A stretch of 19,681 nucleotides of DNA, from contig DASZOO010000223.1 of assembly GCA_035550775.1 (NCBI GenBank), positions 1 through 19,681 of the forward strand. The letters run 5' to 3'. Source of the stretch: JAOUEA01 sp035550775. GTDB lineage: Bacteria > Actinomycetota > UBA4738 > HRBIN12. Position 1 is the stretch's first letter, and every line of letters begins with the position of its first letter. The notes under the pieces were generated by a model, which saw only the letters and a list, made by a program, of their open reading frames with translations, had not been told where the DNA came from and did not search any database. The translations under genes and the position numbers were made by a program. Shown here in pieces: positions 1 to 7,872 of the stretch.

Positions 1-1100
1 GGCTCATCGGTCCTTCGGCGCCAGCGATCGAGAGCCGGCAGCGCCGTCATCAGGAACAGCGCGAGCGCCGCCAGCAGGATCAGGCCCACCGTGGTCCGGC
101 CGTCGATCAGTCCCACCGCCAGCGCGCTCGCGCTGATCAGGCCGCTCCATAGGTACATCAGGAGCACGGCCCGGCGATGGCTGTGGCCGATGTCCATGAG
201 TCGGTGGTGGATGTGCTCCTTGTCGGCATGTCCGATCCCCTGCCCCCGCCACGTTCGCCGGGCGATCGCGAGCACGACGTCCAGGAACGGGATGAACAGC
301 ACGAGCAACGGCACGACCAGCACGCCGCCGATCGCCGCGATGTCGCCGCCGCTCGGGGGCAGCGGATTGAGCCCGACCCCGTCGATCGTGGCGATCGCGA
401 GGAGCATGCCCAACAGCAGCGAGCCGGAATCGCCCATGAAGATCTTCGCGGGATAGAAGTTCCAGGGCAGGAAGCCCAGGCAGACACCGACGGTGATCGC
501 GGAGAGCAGGGCCGCGGGCGAAGCGTCGCCGAACGTGCTGGGCGTGCGGATCGTGTACACGAAGAAGGCCCCGGCGGCGATCGCGATCATGCCGGCGGCC
601 AGTCCGTCGAGCCCGTCGACCAGGTTCACGGCGTTCGCGACGGCGACGACCCACAGGATCGTGAGCGGCACGGCGATGTCGGGATCGAGCACCACCACGC
701 CGAGACCCGGGATCCAGAAGAACGCGAGCGCGGCGCCCATCAGCACCAGCACGCCGGCGATGAACACCTGCGCGGTGAACTTCGTGAGCGCCTGGACCCC
801 CCGGCGGTCGTCGATCAGCCCGAGGCCGAGCATCAGCGTGCACGTCACGACCGCAGCGAGGGGGATCGGGCTGCCGCGCCGAACGTCGGCGAAGGACGGC
901 AGCACGAACGCGACGCCCATGGCTACGAGGAACCCCGCGTACATCGCGACGCCACCCATCGTGGGCGTCGGATCGGCGTGCACGGTGCGGTCGTTCGGCT
1001 GGGAGATCGCTCCGATGTGGACCGCGAAGCGCCGGACGACGGGCGTGAGGATGAACGTCGTCCCCACGCTCGCGAGGAAGATGACCAAGTAGGCGCTCAC
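1..1100 (-). CDS. wecA: WecA/TagO-type undecaprenyl-phosphate sugar-1-phosphate transferase (partial, 3' end cut by window)
   Basis: Polytopic membrane enzyme that would transfer a sugar-1-phosphate (GlcNAc-1-P in WecA) to undecaprenyl phosphate, starting an envelope polymer. I translated the frame from GTG 1100 (MSAYLVIFLASVG...). It stays open to the window edge, giving 366 codons without a stop. Family motifs appear in order: PTMGGVAMY (early glycine-rich motif), GLIDDRRG (Asp pair for Mg/substrate), NLVDGLDGLAAG, KIFMGDSGS, and near the end HIHHRLMDIGHSHRR. The last motif is typical of the WecA/TagO/Rfe branch rather than MraY. Several hydrophobic membrane spans separate the motifs. It follows glyA by 54 nt, matching the position of rfe (Rv1302) after the prfA-prmC-sua5 genes in M. 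tuberculosis. No clear Shine-Dalgarno precedes the GTG. The sugar substrate cannot be read from sequence. Only a few C-terminal residues are probably missing. Confidence 0.93.
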   Translation of the reverse strand, partial: MSAYLVIFLASVGTTFILTPVVRRFAVHIGAISQPNDRTVHADPTPTMGGVAMYAGFLVAMGVAFVLPSFADVRRGSPIPLAAVVTCTLMLGLGLIDDRRGVQALTKFTAQVFIAGVLVLMGAALAFFWIPGLGVVVLDPDIAVPLTILWVVAVANAVNLVDGLDGLAAGMIAIAAGAFFVYTIRTPSTFGDASPAALLSAITVGVCLGFLPWNFYPAKIFMGDSGSLLLGMLLAIATIDGVGLNPLPPSGGDIAAIGGVLVVPLLVLFIPFLDVVLAIARRTWRGQGIGHADKEHIHHRLMDIGHSHRRAVLLMYLWSGLISASALAVGLIDGRTTVGLILLAALALFLMTALPALDRWRRRTDE

Positions 1101-1154
1101 GCTGACGCCAGTCTGCGGGTACGGCCGTCGCTCGGCAACCGCGCCGGGACGCGG

Positions 1155-2426
1155 CTACGGGTAGACCGGGAACCGTTGCATCAGGTCGCGGACCCGGCCT
1201 CGCGCCTTCTCCTGCGTGCCCTGGTCGTCGGGCGCCTTGAGCACGTCGGCCATGATGCTCGCGATCTCTCGCATCTCCGGCTCGTCCATGCCGAGCGTGG
1301 ACGGCCCCGGCGTTCCGACGCGGATGCCCGACGGGGCCGACGGCGGGTTGGGGTCGAACGGGATCTGGTTCTTGTTCAGGGAGATGCCCACCGTGTCGCA
1401 GACGGCCTCCGCGACCTTGCCGTCGATGCCGAGCGGACGTAGGTCGGCGAGCAGTAGGTGCGAGTCGGTGCCGCCGGAGACGATCCGCAATCCCTCGTCC
1501 GCGAGGCCGGCCGCCAGCGCCCGGGCGTCACGCACCGTGCGGACCGCGTAGTCACCGAACTCCGGTGTGGAGGCTTCCTTCAGGGCGACGGCCTTGGCGG
1601 CGATGCAATGCTCGAGCGGTCCACCCTGCATCATGGGGAACACCGCCTTGTCGATCGCCTTCGCGTGCTCTTCCCTGCAGAGGATCATCGCCCCCCGCGG
1701 ACCCCGGAGCGCCTTGTGCGTCGTGAACGTGACGACGTCTGCGTGCGGCACCGGCGAGGGGTACGCCCCGCCGGCGACCAGGCCGATGAAGTGGCTCGCG
1801 TCGACCCAGAACAACGCGCCGACCTCGTCCGCGATCGAACGGAACGCGGCGAAATCGATCTCGCGAGGATAGGCGGTGTACCCGGCGAGCACGATCTTCG
1901 GCCGGTGCTCCTTCGCGAGATCCCGCACGCGGTCCATGTCGAGCTGCTCGGTCTCGCGGTCGACCTCGTAGCCCACGAAGTTGAACCACATACCGCTCAC
2001 GTTCACCGGCGATCCGTGCGTGAGGTGGCCGCCGTGCGAGAGGACCATGCCGAGCACCTTGTCGGTGGGGTCGTTCGGCGTGAGGAACGCCCCGAAGACC
2101 GCCATGTTGGCCTGCGCCCCGGCGTGCGGCTGCACGTTCGCGTGGTCGGCGCCGAACAGTGCTGTGGCGCGGTCGATCGCCAGCTGCTCGGTCACGTCGA
2201 CGAACTCGCATCCCCCGTAGTACCGGCGACCCGGGTAACCCTCGGCGTACTTGTTGTTCATCGTCGACCCGATCGCGGCGAGCACCGCCGGGCTGGCGTA
2301 GTTCTCCGAGGCGATCAACCGAAGCTCGGTCCGCTCGCGCTCCAACTCCCCGGCGATCGCCGCGGCGACCTCGGGGTCGGTGGACTTCAGCGCCTCCCAG
2401 TCGGCCGCATAGTCCTTCCCGCCCAT
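1155..2426 (-). CDS. glyA: Serine hydroxymethyltransferase
   Basis: PLP enzyme interconverting serine plus tetrahydrofolate with glycine plus 5,10-methylene-tetrahydrofolate; cytosolic, the main one-carbon entry point. The 423-aa product has the usual bacterial length. Visible motifs are LIASENYASP near the N terminus, NKYAEGYPGRRYYGG, the PLP-binding lysine in TFTTHKALRGPRG (K238 from this start), and a C-terminal PSAPSGIRVGTP stretch. The start is ATG 2426, preceded by GAGGAG at 2433-2438. The frame stays open further upstream, but that extension is a shadow of the phosphatase gene. It lies 55 nt downstream of the phosphatase gene, probably in the same transcript. The phosphatase-glyA order resembles the Bacillus ywlE-glyA region. 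Confidence 0.97.
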   Translation of the reverse strand: MGGKDYAADWEALKSTDPEVAAAIAGELERERTELRLIASENYASPAVLAAIGSTMNNKYAEGYPGRRYYGGCEFVDVTEQLAIDRATALFGADHANVQPHAGAQANMAVFGAFLTPNDPTDKVLGMVLSHGGHLTHGSPVNVSGMWFNFVGYEVDRETEQLDMDRVRDLAKEHRPKIVLAGYTAYPREIDFAAFRSIADEVGALFWVDASHFIGLVAGGAYPSPVPHADVVTFTTHKALRGPRGAMILCREEHAKAIDKAVFPMMQGGPLEHCIAAKAVALKEASTPEFGDYAVRTVRDARALAAGLADEGLRIVSGGTDSHLLLADLRPLGIDGKVAEAVCDTVGISLNKNQIPFDPNPPSAPSGIRVGTPGPSTLGMDEPEMREIASIMADVLKAPDDQGTQEKARGRVRDLMQRFPVYP

Positions 2427-2481
2427 GACTCGCTCCTCTCGATCGAACGGATCCTCAGCGCCTGCTCTGCTCGTCGTCGAC

Positions 2482-3069
2482 TCACCCCTGGCTCGCCGCG
2501 GGCGCGACCGCCGGTCCGAAGAGCCCGTCGACGAGCCGCGGGATCCACTCGTCGAGCTCCCATGCGATCGCGCGGTAGCTCTGGAAGGGCAGACCCAACG
2601 GGTCGGCGATGTCCTCGTCGTGGGGGTTGCCGACGAACCCGTCGTCGCGCGCTTCGGCTGCTTGCGCGACCCGCTCGGGCAACGCATCGGGACCGGACCC
2701 GTCGGCGGCCGGCGGCAGCGATTCCAGCAGGCGGACGAGCTCCTTCAGGGTGAAGACGCGGTTCCCGACGCCGTCGGCGTGGGCGAGCGACTCGCGGTGC
2801 TCGGCAGCCATGACGATCACGAGATCGGCGTCGAGCGGCACGATCGCGGAGAACCGGCGGGCGACGTGGTCACCGATGTCGGCCCCGCGTTCCGCGGCCG
2901 CGGCCACGGCCTCCGGCGTCGCGCTCGAGCCCTCGACCCCCCAGGTGCCCGCGGAGGACACCGACGGCGCGTCGTCGCCGAAACGCGCCACGAGGGCGTT
3001 CCTCAGGAACCCCTCGGCGATGGGGGAACGGCAGATGTTGCCGGTGCAGACGACGAGGATCGAGGTCAT
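2482..3069 (-). CDS. Low-molecular-weight protein tyrosine phosphatase
   Basis: Cysteine-based phosphatase of the LMW-PTP family, 195 aa. The N-terminal P-loop CTGNICRSP carries the nucleophile C8 and phosphate-binding R14. The general-acid region near the C terminus is DIADPLGLP. The genomic slot (tsaC - phosphatase - glyA) is the one held in Bacillus by ywlE, a protein-arginine phosphatase. YwlE selectivity is attributed to a Thr in its P-loop (CTGNTCRS), whereas this protein has Ile (I12), as tyrosine-specific members do. Tyrosine phosphatase activity is therefore the better inference. An insertion rich in Pro, Asp and Ala (roughly residues 120-140) makes it longer than the usual 150-160 aa. 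The ATG at 3069 overlaps the tsaC stop (ATGA), implying translational coupling. The physiological substrate is unknown; an arsenate reductase role is less likely. Confidence 0.9.
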   Translation of the reverse strand: MTSILVVCTGNICRSPIAEGFLRNALVARFGDDAPSVSSAGTWGVEGSSATPEAVAAAAERGADIGDHVARRFSAIVPLDADLVIVMAAEHRESLAHADGVGNRVFTLKELVRLLESLPPAADGSGPDALPERVAQAAEARDDGFVGNPHDEDIADPLGLPFQSYRAIAWELDEWIPRLVDGLFGPAVAPAASQG

Positions 3070-3698
3070 GGCGAGGGGCGGGAGTCTAGCAGTGCCTCCC
3101 CCTCGGGAAGGAACCGTGCGAGCTCGCCGGGAGCCACGTCCCCCTCGCGCAGCAGGGTCGGGGGACCGTGCGCCAGATCGAGGACCGTCGAGGCCGCGCC
3201 CTCCAACGGCTCGTCCGCGCACAGGTACACGGCCACGAGGTCCCCGAACGTGCCTCGGAGATCGTCGCAGGTGGTCGCGGGCGGCTCGCCCGACCGGTTG
3301 GCGCTCGAGGCCGCCAAGGGGCCGGCGGCGTGCAACACGACCCCGGCGAGCGGGTGGTCGGGGATGCGGACACCCACGGTGACACCATCGCCACCCAGGT
3401 GCCATGCCGCGCTGGCGTCGGACCGCGGAAGGATCAGGGTCAGCGCCCCCGGCCAGAACGCCTCCGCGAGCCGTTCCGCCCGCCGATCGAGCCTGGCGAC
3501 CTCCCTGGCGAGGTCGATCGAGGGCACCAGCACCGGCAGAGCCAGGCCGGGTTCGCGATCCTTCGCCTCGAAGAGGCGAGCGGTGGCGGCCGGCCGATCG
3601 GGACGCGTGGCGATGCCGTACACGGTGTCGGTCGGGAACACGACCAGGAGTCCGGCGAGCGCTGCTTCGGCGGCCTCGGCCACCGGATCGGTGGTCAC
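3066..3698 (-). CDS. tsaC: L-threonylcarbamoyladenylate synthase (TsaC/Sua5/YwlC family)
   Basis: Makes threonylcarbamoyl-AMP from threonine, bicarbonate and ATP, the first step of the t6A modification at position 37 of ANN-decoding tRNAs. The 210-aa product has the YrdC-fold signatures FPTDTVYGIA near the N terminus, GVRIPDHPL in the middle and SSANRSGEPP, followed by STVLDL. It has only the YrdC domain and no C-terminal Sua5 domain, so it is TsaC-like in length. The start is taken as GTG 3698, which overlaps the prmC stop (GTGA, 3695-3698). Another GTG two codons upstream (3704) cannot be excluded. Its own stop overlaps the next ATG. The prmC-tsaC adjacency is conserved in Mycobacterium (Rv1300-Rv1301) and Bacillus. 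Confidence 0.95.
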   Translation of the reverse strand: MTTDPVAEAAEAALAGLLVVFPTDTVYGIATRPDRPAATARLFEAKDREPGLALPVLVPSIDLAREVARLDRRAERLAEAFWPGALTLILPRSDASAAWHLGGDGVTVGVRIPDHPLAGVVLHAAGPLAASSANRSGEPPATTCDDLRGTFGDLVAVYLCADEPLEGAASTVLDLAHGPPTLLREGDVAPGELARFLPEGEALLDSRPSP

Positions 3699-4528
3699 GG
3701 CCACGTCGCGACGACCACGCGGTCGCGGCCGGCGAGGTCCATTCGCACGGTCGGCGGCCCCGATCCGGCCTTTACGGCCGCTCGAGCCACCTTCGCCGCC
3801 TGCCGCTCGCCGATCTCGACCACCGCCGTCCCACCGGGGCGTAGCCACGTCGCCGCCTGCGCGAACAGCGCCTCGTGCACGGCCACGCCCCCGACGAGCG
3901 CTTCGATCGGATCGGCTCGCGGTTCCCGCGGCAAGGACGCGTACTCGCGAGGCTCGATGTAGGGCGGGTTGCTGACCACGAGGTCGACCGATCCGACGAG
4001 GTCCGCTTCGAGATCGCTCAACAGGTCGCCGCGGCGGACGTGGACGTCGAGGCCGTGGCGAGCCGCGTTGACGCCGGCGAGCTCGACCGCCTCGGGCGAG
4101 CGGTCGACGGCCCAGACCGTGGCGTCGCGACGCTCCTGTTTCACGGCCAGGGCGATCGCCCCGGTCCCCGTGCCGACATCGACGACGACGGGGGCACGGA
4201 GCGTGCCGATCACCTCGAGCGCCGCATCGACGACGATCTCGGTCTCAGGCCTGGGGATGAACACCCCGGGTCGAACGGCCAGCGTGAGGCGCCTGAACCC
4301 CGCCTCGCCCGTGAGGTGTTGGGTCGGGACGCCGGCGCATCGGCGGCAGAGCGCGCGCCCGAAGGCCCGGGCCTCGTCATCGCCCAGCGGCTCGTCCCGG
4401 CGGTACAGGGCGGCCCGGTCGATGCCGAGCACGCCGAGCATGAGCTGCTCCGCTGTCGGCGACGGCGAGTCCACGTCGTGCCGCTCGAGGTAGTCGGCGG
4501 CACGGCGCAGGACCAGCGAAGGTCTCAC
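3695..4528 (-). CDS. prmC: Release factor glutamine methyltransferase PrmC (HemK)
   Basis: SAM-dependent methyltransferase that N5-methylates the Gln of the GGQ motif in RF1 and RF2. The 277-aa product has an N-terminal helical domain (about residues 1-85), then the SAM-binding motif DVGTGTGAIAL and the catalytic NPPY at residues 187-190, the hallmark of glutamine/adenine N-methyltransferases. The start is GTG 4528, which overlaps the prfA stop as GTGA. A GGAGG at 4536-4540, 7 nt upstream, supports this start strongly. The longer open frame upstream is a shadow of prfA. Substrate (RF1) and modifying enzyme are thus translationally coupled, as in many bacteria. The C terminus overlaps the tsaC start. 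Confidence 0.96.
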   Translation of the reverse strand: MRPSLVLRRAADYLERHDVDSPSPTAEQLMLGVLGIDRAALYRRDEPLGDDEARAFGRALCRRCAGVPTQHLTGEAGFRRLTLAVRPGVFIPRPETEIVVDAALEVIGTLRAPVVVDVGTGTGAIALAVKQERRDATVWAVDRSPEAVELAGVNAARHGLDVHVRRGDLLSDLEADLVGSVDLVVSNPPYIEPREYASLPREPRADPIEALVGGVAVHEALFAQAATWLRPGGTAVVEIGERQAAKVARAAVKAGSGPPTVRMDLAGRDRVVVATWP

Positions 4529-5637
4529 CCCGTCACCTCCTCGTCTCCCCCGGCGAGCTGAAGGGCGCGCTCGGCCGTGTTCAACCGGTCGATGAACCCG
4601 TCGAGCTCCTCGCCCCCCTCGAGGACGTCGGCCAGCTGGTGAGACGTGTGCTTGATGCGGTGATCGGTCACGCGGCCGTCGGGGAAGTTGTAGGTGCGGA
4701 TCTTCTCGGCGCGGTCGCCCGACCCGAGTTGTGACCGGCGTGTCGCCGCTTCCTTGGCCGCCGCCTCCTCCTGGGCCCGCTGCAGCAGTCGTGCGCGCAG
4801 GTAGCGCATCGCCTTCTCTCGATTCTGCAGCTGCGACCGCTCCTCCTGGCATTCGATCTTGATGCCCGTGGGCAGGTGCACGATGCGCACCGCCGAATCG
4901 GTCGTGTTGACCGATTGCCCGCCGGGCCCGCTCGAACGATAGACGTCGATCACGAGATCCTCGGGGCGGATCTCGACCTCGATGTCCTCTGCCTCTGGGA
5001 GCACGGCGACCGTCGCGGTCGACGTATGGATGCGCCCCGACGACTCCGTCACGGGGATCCGCTGCACGCGATGAACCCCCGATTCGTGCTTCAGGCGCGC
5101 GTACGCATCGCGACCCCGCACCTCGAGCACGGCTTCCTTGAACCCCCCGATATCGCTCGGGGAGCTGGAGAGCGTGTCGGACTTCCACCGGTGGCGCTCG
5201 GCGAGCCGCCGGTACATCTCGTACAGTTCGCCGGCCCACAACGCGGCCTCCTGACCGCCGGCGCCCGCGCGGATCTCGACGATCACGTCCTTGCCGTCGT
5301 TCGGGTCCTTCGGGACGAGCAAGGCCTCCAAACGGGCACGAAGCTCGTCCGCTCGCTGTCGGGCCTCGGCCGCCTCCTGCTCCAGGAAGGCGACCATCTC
5401 GGGGTCGTCCTCGTGGGCCGACAGTTCCCGGGCGTCCGAGGCCTGCTGCACGGCCTCGCGATAGGCGCGATAGGGCACGACGATCTCCTCGAGCTCCGCA
5501 TAGGCCTTCCCGAGGGCGCGGAGCCGCTCCGGATCGGTGGCCACGTCGGGCTCGGACATCTCTGCCGAGATCCGTTCGTGACGGTCACGGATCTCCTCGA
5601 GCCGCGTGTCGAAGTCCTCGCTCACGCCCTCGATCAT
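4525..5637 (-). CDS. prfA: Peptide chain release factor 1
   Basis: Class I release factor reading UAA and UAG at the ribosomal A site and triggering peptide release. The 370-aa product is slightly longer than typical RF1 (about 360). The GGQ peptidyl-hydrolysis motif lies in GPGGQSVNTTDS with Gln at residue 241. The stop-codon recognition tripeptide is PVT (195-197) in GVHRVQRIPVTESSG, the RF1-type P-x-T rather than the SPF of RF2. The N-terminal portion is helical and rich in Glu/Arg, as expected of domain 1. The ATG at 5637 has only a weak upstream GAGTTGGG. A GTG four codons downstream (V of VSEDFD) would have the GAGGG too close, so the ATG is kept. The overlap with prmC encodes its modifying enzyme next door. 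Confidence 0.97.
   Translation of the reverse strand: MIEGVSEDFDTRLEEIRDRHERISAEMSEPDVATDPERLRALGKAYAELEEIVVPYRAYREAVQQASDARELSAHEDDPEMVAFLEQEAAEARQRADELRARLEALLVPKDPNDGKDVIVEIRAGAGGQEAALWAGELYEMYRRLAERHRWKSDTLSSSPSDIGGFKEAVLEVRGRDAYARLKHESGVHRVQRIPVTESSGRIHTSTATVAVLPEAEDIEVEIRPEDLVIDVYRSSGPGGQSVNTTDSAVRIVHLPTGIKIECQEERSQLQNREKAMRYLRARLLQRAQEEAAAKEAATRRSQLGSGDRAEKIRTYNFPDGRVTDHRIKHTSHQLADVLEGGEELDGFIDRLNTAERALQLAGGDEEVTG
4536..4540 (-). promoter_or_regulatory. Shine-Dalgarno GGAGG for prmC inside the prfA 3' end
   Basis: GGAGG on the minus strand lies 7 nt before the GTG at 4528, within the last codons of prfA. It fixes the prmC start despite the longer open frame upstream and fits translational coupling at the GTGA overlap. 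Confidence 0.75.
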
Positions 5638-5690
5638 CCCAACTCGGCCGGACGATCGCCCGCACGCCGACGCACGCGGCCGCGGCGGCT

Positions 5691-6575
5691 CTAGCGCCCG
5701 CTCGCCTCGTCGCCGAGGTCGAGGTCGAGGTCGATGCCGCTCAGATCGGGAAGGTCCACGTCGTCGGCGACCGGCTCGTCGAACAACGCGGCGAGACCGA
5801 CGTCGACCAGCTCCGGTTCGGGCCGCTCCTCTCGATCGGACGCCGAGGTCGCGGAGCGGGCGCCGCGTCCGGGCGGTGCCTGGGGGGCGGTGACCGGCGG
5901 CCGTCGTGAGCCCACGTCGGTCGGTGGCTGCGCCTCGGCGCGCACGGTGGGCTCGGGTTCGGGGGCTGCGTCGGGTTCCGGGGTTGCGGCGGCCTCCGCA
6001 CCGGGGCCCGCCGCGTCGCCGGGTCCGATCCGAGCTTCGGGCGGGGACGGGGGGGCGGGCTCGCTCGGCTGGATCGCGAGCTCGAGATCGTCGGCGACCG
6101 AGAGCAGGCGCGATTGCATGTCGTGGAGCTGCCGGAGCATGTCCTCACGCCGCGAGGCGAGATCCTCGAGCATGCGGTCGGACTCCTCCTGGGCCTCGAT
6201 CAGCGATCGCGAACTCCTGATGCGAAGGTCCTCGGCGCTGGCCTGCGCCTCGGCCTTGATCCGCGCGGCTTCGGCGCGAGCCTGCTCGACCATCTCCTCG
6301 GCCTCGGCGTCGGCCGAGGCCAGGACCCCTGCGAACCGCTCCGACAACCGCTCGTACGCGTCGGTCCCGGGCGACTGATGCGTGACCTCGAGCCGGGCGA
6401 CGAGCGAACGTTCTTCGGCGAGCGCCCGCTCGAGCCCTTCGACGTGGCCCGCGATGGCGGCGAGGTAGCTCCGGACCTGGTCGGGGTCGTAGCCCCGACG
6501 CACGGTCGCGAACTCCCGTCGCCGGATCTGCTCGACACCCGTCGCGAGCTGCTGCTCGGCCTCGCCCTCAGCCAC
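5691..6575 (-). CDS. DivIVA-like coiled-coil protein with disordered acidic C-terminus
   Basis: The N terminus (residues about 14-60) carries the DivIVA/Wag31 signature REFATVRRGYDPDQVRSYL, then an Ala/Glu/Arg-rich coiled coil to roughly residue 160. The C-terminal half is low-complexity (Pro, Ala, Glu) and ends in an acidic stretch, DLPDLSGIDLDLDLGDE. DivIVA-family proteins bind curved membrane at poles and septa and recruit growth machinery; this function is inferred from the N-terminal domain only. It may be a paralogue rather than the main Wag31, which normally sits near ftsZ. I chose GTG 6575 because AAGGAG at 6585-6590 lies 9 nt upstream; an ATG at 6620 would add 15 residues. It sits between DUF1385 and prfA, where M. 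tuberculosis has no gene. Confidence 0.8.
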   Translation of the reverse strand: MAEGEAEQQLATGVEQIRRREFATVRRGYDPDQVRSYLAAIAGHVEGLERALAEERSLVARLEVTHQSPGTDAYERLSERFAGVLASADAEAEEMVEQARAEAARIKAEAQASAEDLRIRSSRSLIEAQEESDRMLEDLASRREDMLRQLHDMQSRLLSVADDLELAIQPSEPAPPSPPEARIGPGDAAGPGAEAAATPEPDAAPEPEPTVRAEAQPPTDVGSRRPPVTAPQAPPGRGARSATSASDREERPEPELVDVGLAALFDEPVADDVDLPDLSGIDLDLDLGDEASGR

Positions 6576-6584
6576 CGCGGAACG

Positions 6585-6590
6585 CTCCTT
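6585..6590 (-). promoter_or_regulatory. Shine-Dalgarno AAGGAG deciding the GTG start of the DivIVA-like gene
   Basis: AAGGAG on the minus strand, 9 nt before GTG 6575. It favours this start over the in-frame ATG at 6620, which has no comparable site. Confidence 0.65.
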
Positions 6591-6719
6591 CCGTCGACCG
6601 GCCCCCGGGGGCCGTCGCATGCATCTTGCGGGAAGCGGCGAGGCCCACGCAACGGTGTCTGCCGACCCCGGCGCCGGCGGCGGGGGCGGTGCGGGGGTCG
6701 CGGCGAGCTCCCGACGCGG

Positions 6720-7634
6720 TCATCCCGGCGTACCCGCTGCCTCGTCCTCGCGTCTGAGCACCTCGCCGAACGAGGCGATCGCGACTTCGATCTGCGAGTC
6801 GTGCGGTTCCTGGGTCGTGATCTTCTGCAACCAGATGCCCGGAGCCATCAGGATCCGCATCACGAGGGAGCCGTGGAACCGCGCCCCGAGCCGCAGCGCC
6901 TCGTACGCGACGCCGGCGATGATCGGGATCGCCGCGATCCGAGAGGCGATCCGCCACACCAGCCCCGGCGTGCCGAACAGCGTGAACACGAAGATCGTGA
7001 TGATCATCACGATGATCAGGAAGTTCGTGCCGCAGCGCACGTGCTCCTTCGGGAAGCGGTCCACCCTCTCCGGCACGAGTTCCTCGCCGTGCTCGTAGGC
7101 CGCGATCGTTTTGTGCTCGGCCCCGTGGTACTCGAAGACCCGATGGATGTCCTTGGTGCGACCGATCAGCCACAGGTAGCCGACGAACAGCAGCACCCGG
7201 AACACGCCCTCGGCGATCAGCAGCGGCACGCCCTTGCCGAGGCGGCCCTCGACCCACGTGAACAGCGTGGTCGGCCCGAGGATGAACACCCCCATGAACA
7301 GCAGCAACGCGATCGCGAGCGAGACGCCGATCTGCTTCGTCGTGAGCTGCTCGTCGTCGTCGACCGATTGGTTCGCGGCGACCATCAGGGCCCGCATGCC
7401 GATCGCGAGCGACTGCCCGAGCACGATCACACCGCGCAGGAACGGCTTGCGCAGGATCGGATGGCGATCGGCCACCGATCGGATCTCGTGCGATTCGAGA
7501 TGGATGTCGCCCGCCGGCCTGCGAACGGCGACCGCCCAATGACGCGCCCCGCGCATCATCACCCCCTCGACGACGGCCTGTCCGCCGTAGAGGTGTGACG
7601 CGGGCGACGGTGACGCCGCCGGGTCGTCGGCCAC
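6720..7634 (-). CDS. DUF1385 family membrane protein (YqhQ-like)
   Basis: A 304-aa integral membrane protein of the DUF1385 family, whose members include Bacillus YqhQ; molecular function is unknown. Family signatures are GGQAVVEGVMMRG (residues 17-29) and HGAEHKTIAAYE in the middle of the protein, followed by RCGTNFL. Hydrophobic spans follow the first motif (around SLAIALLLFMGVFILG) and the second motif (FLIIVMIITIFVFTLFG). The start codon is GTG 7634, only 7 nt after the rpmE stop, which makes co-transcription with rpmE likely. A strong Shine-Dalgarno is absent (AAGAGC upstream). The rpmE-DUF1385-prfA neighbourhood is known from other Gram-positive genomes and suggests a housekeeping role. 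A 144-nt gap separates it from the DivIVA-like gene. Confidence 0.92.
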   Translation of the reverse strand: MADDPAASPSPASHLYGGQAVVEGVMMRGARHWAVAVRRPAGDIHLESHEIRSVADRHPILRKPFLRGVIVLGQSLAIGMRALMVAANQSVDDDEQLTTKQIGVSLAIALLLFMGVFILGPTTLFTWVEGRLGKGVPLLIAEGVFRVLLFVGYLWLIGRTKDIHRVFEYHGAEHKTIAAYEHGEELVPERVDRFPKEHVRCGTNFLIIVMIITIFVFTLFGTPGLVWRIASRIAAIPIIAGVAYEALRLGARFHGSLVMRILMAPGIWLQKITTQEPHDSQIEVAIASFGEVLRREDEAAGTPG

Positions 7635-7641
7635 GGAACCG

Positions 7642-7872
7642 CTAGCTCTTCTGGGCGGCCTGCTGAGCGGCCTGCGTCTTGGCGTACCGACGCTGGAACC
7701 GCTCGACGCGGCCGCCGGTGTCGACCAGCTTCTGCTTGCCCGTGTAGAACGGGTGGCAGTTCGAGCAGATCTCGGCCCGGATCTCGCTCACCGTCGAGCG
7801 CGTCCGGAAGGTGTTCCCGCACGAGCAGTGAACGTTCGCGATCTGGTACTCGGGGTGGATGCCCTGCTTCAT
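7642..7872 (-). CDS. rpmE: 50S ribosomal protein L31, zinc-binding (C+) type
   Basis: Small large-subunit ribosomal protein, 76 aa. It keeps the zinc ribbon: C16 and C18 in HCSCGN, C36 and C39 in ICSNCHPF, so it is the zinc-containing form and not the zinc-independent (RpmE2) paralogue induced on zinc starvation. The KQG.HP N terminus, the HPFYTGKQKLVDTGGRVERF core and a short Gln/Ala/Lys tail are typical. The ATG at 7872 is preceded by AAGGAG at 7884-7889, 11 nt away. The rho-rpmE order matches Rv1297-Rv1298 in M. tuberculosis. Confidence 0.97.
   Translation of the reverse strand: MKQGIHPEYQIANVHCSCGNTFRTRSTVSEIRAEICSNCHPFYTGKQKLVDTGGRVERFQRRYAKTQAAQQAAQKS

Noticed and set aside
177..1442. 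Long open frame on the plus strand opposite the wecA-like gene and glyA
   Set aside because: The product is a His/Arg/Asp-rich low-complexity sequence with no domain, and it lies antisense to two well-recognised genes; long antisense frames are expected at this G+C content.
6599..6614. Perfect 16-bp GC-only palindrome upstream of the DivIVA-like gene
   Set aside because: About one such palindrome is expected by chance in a window this size at this base composition; no T-run follows to make a terminator and no known operator matches.
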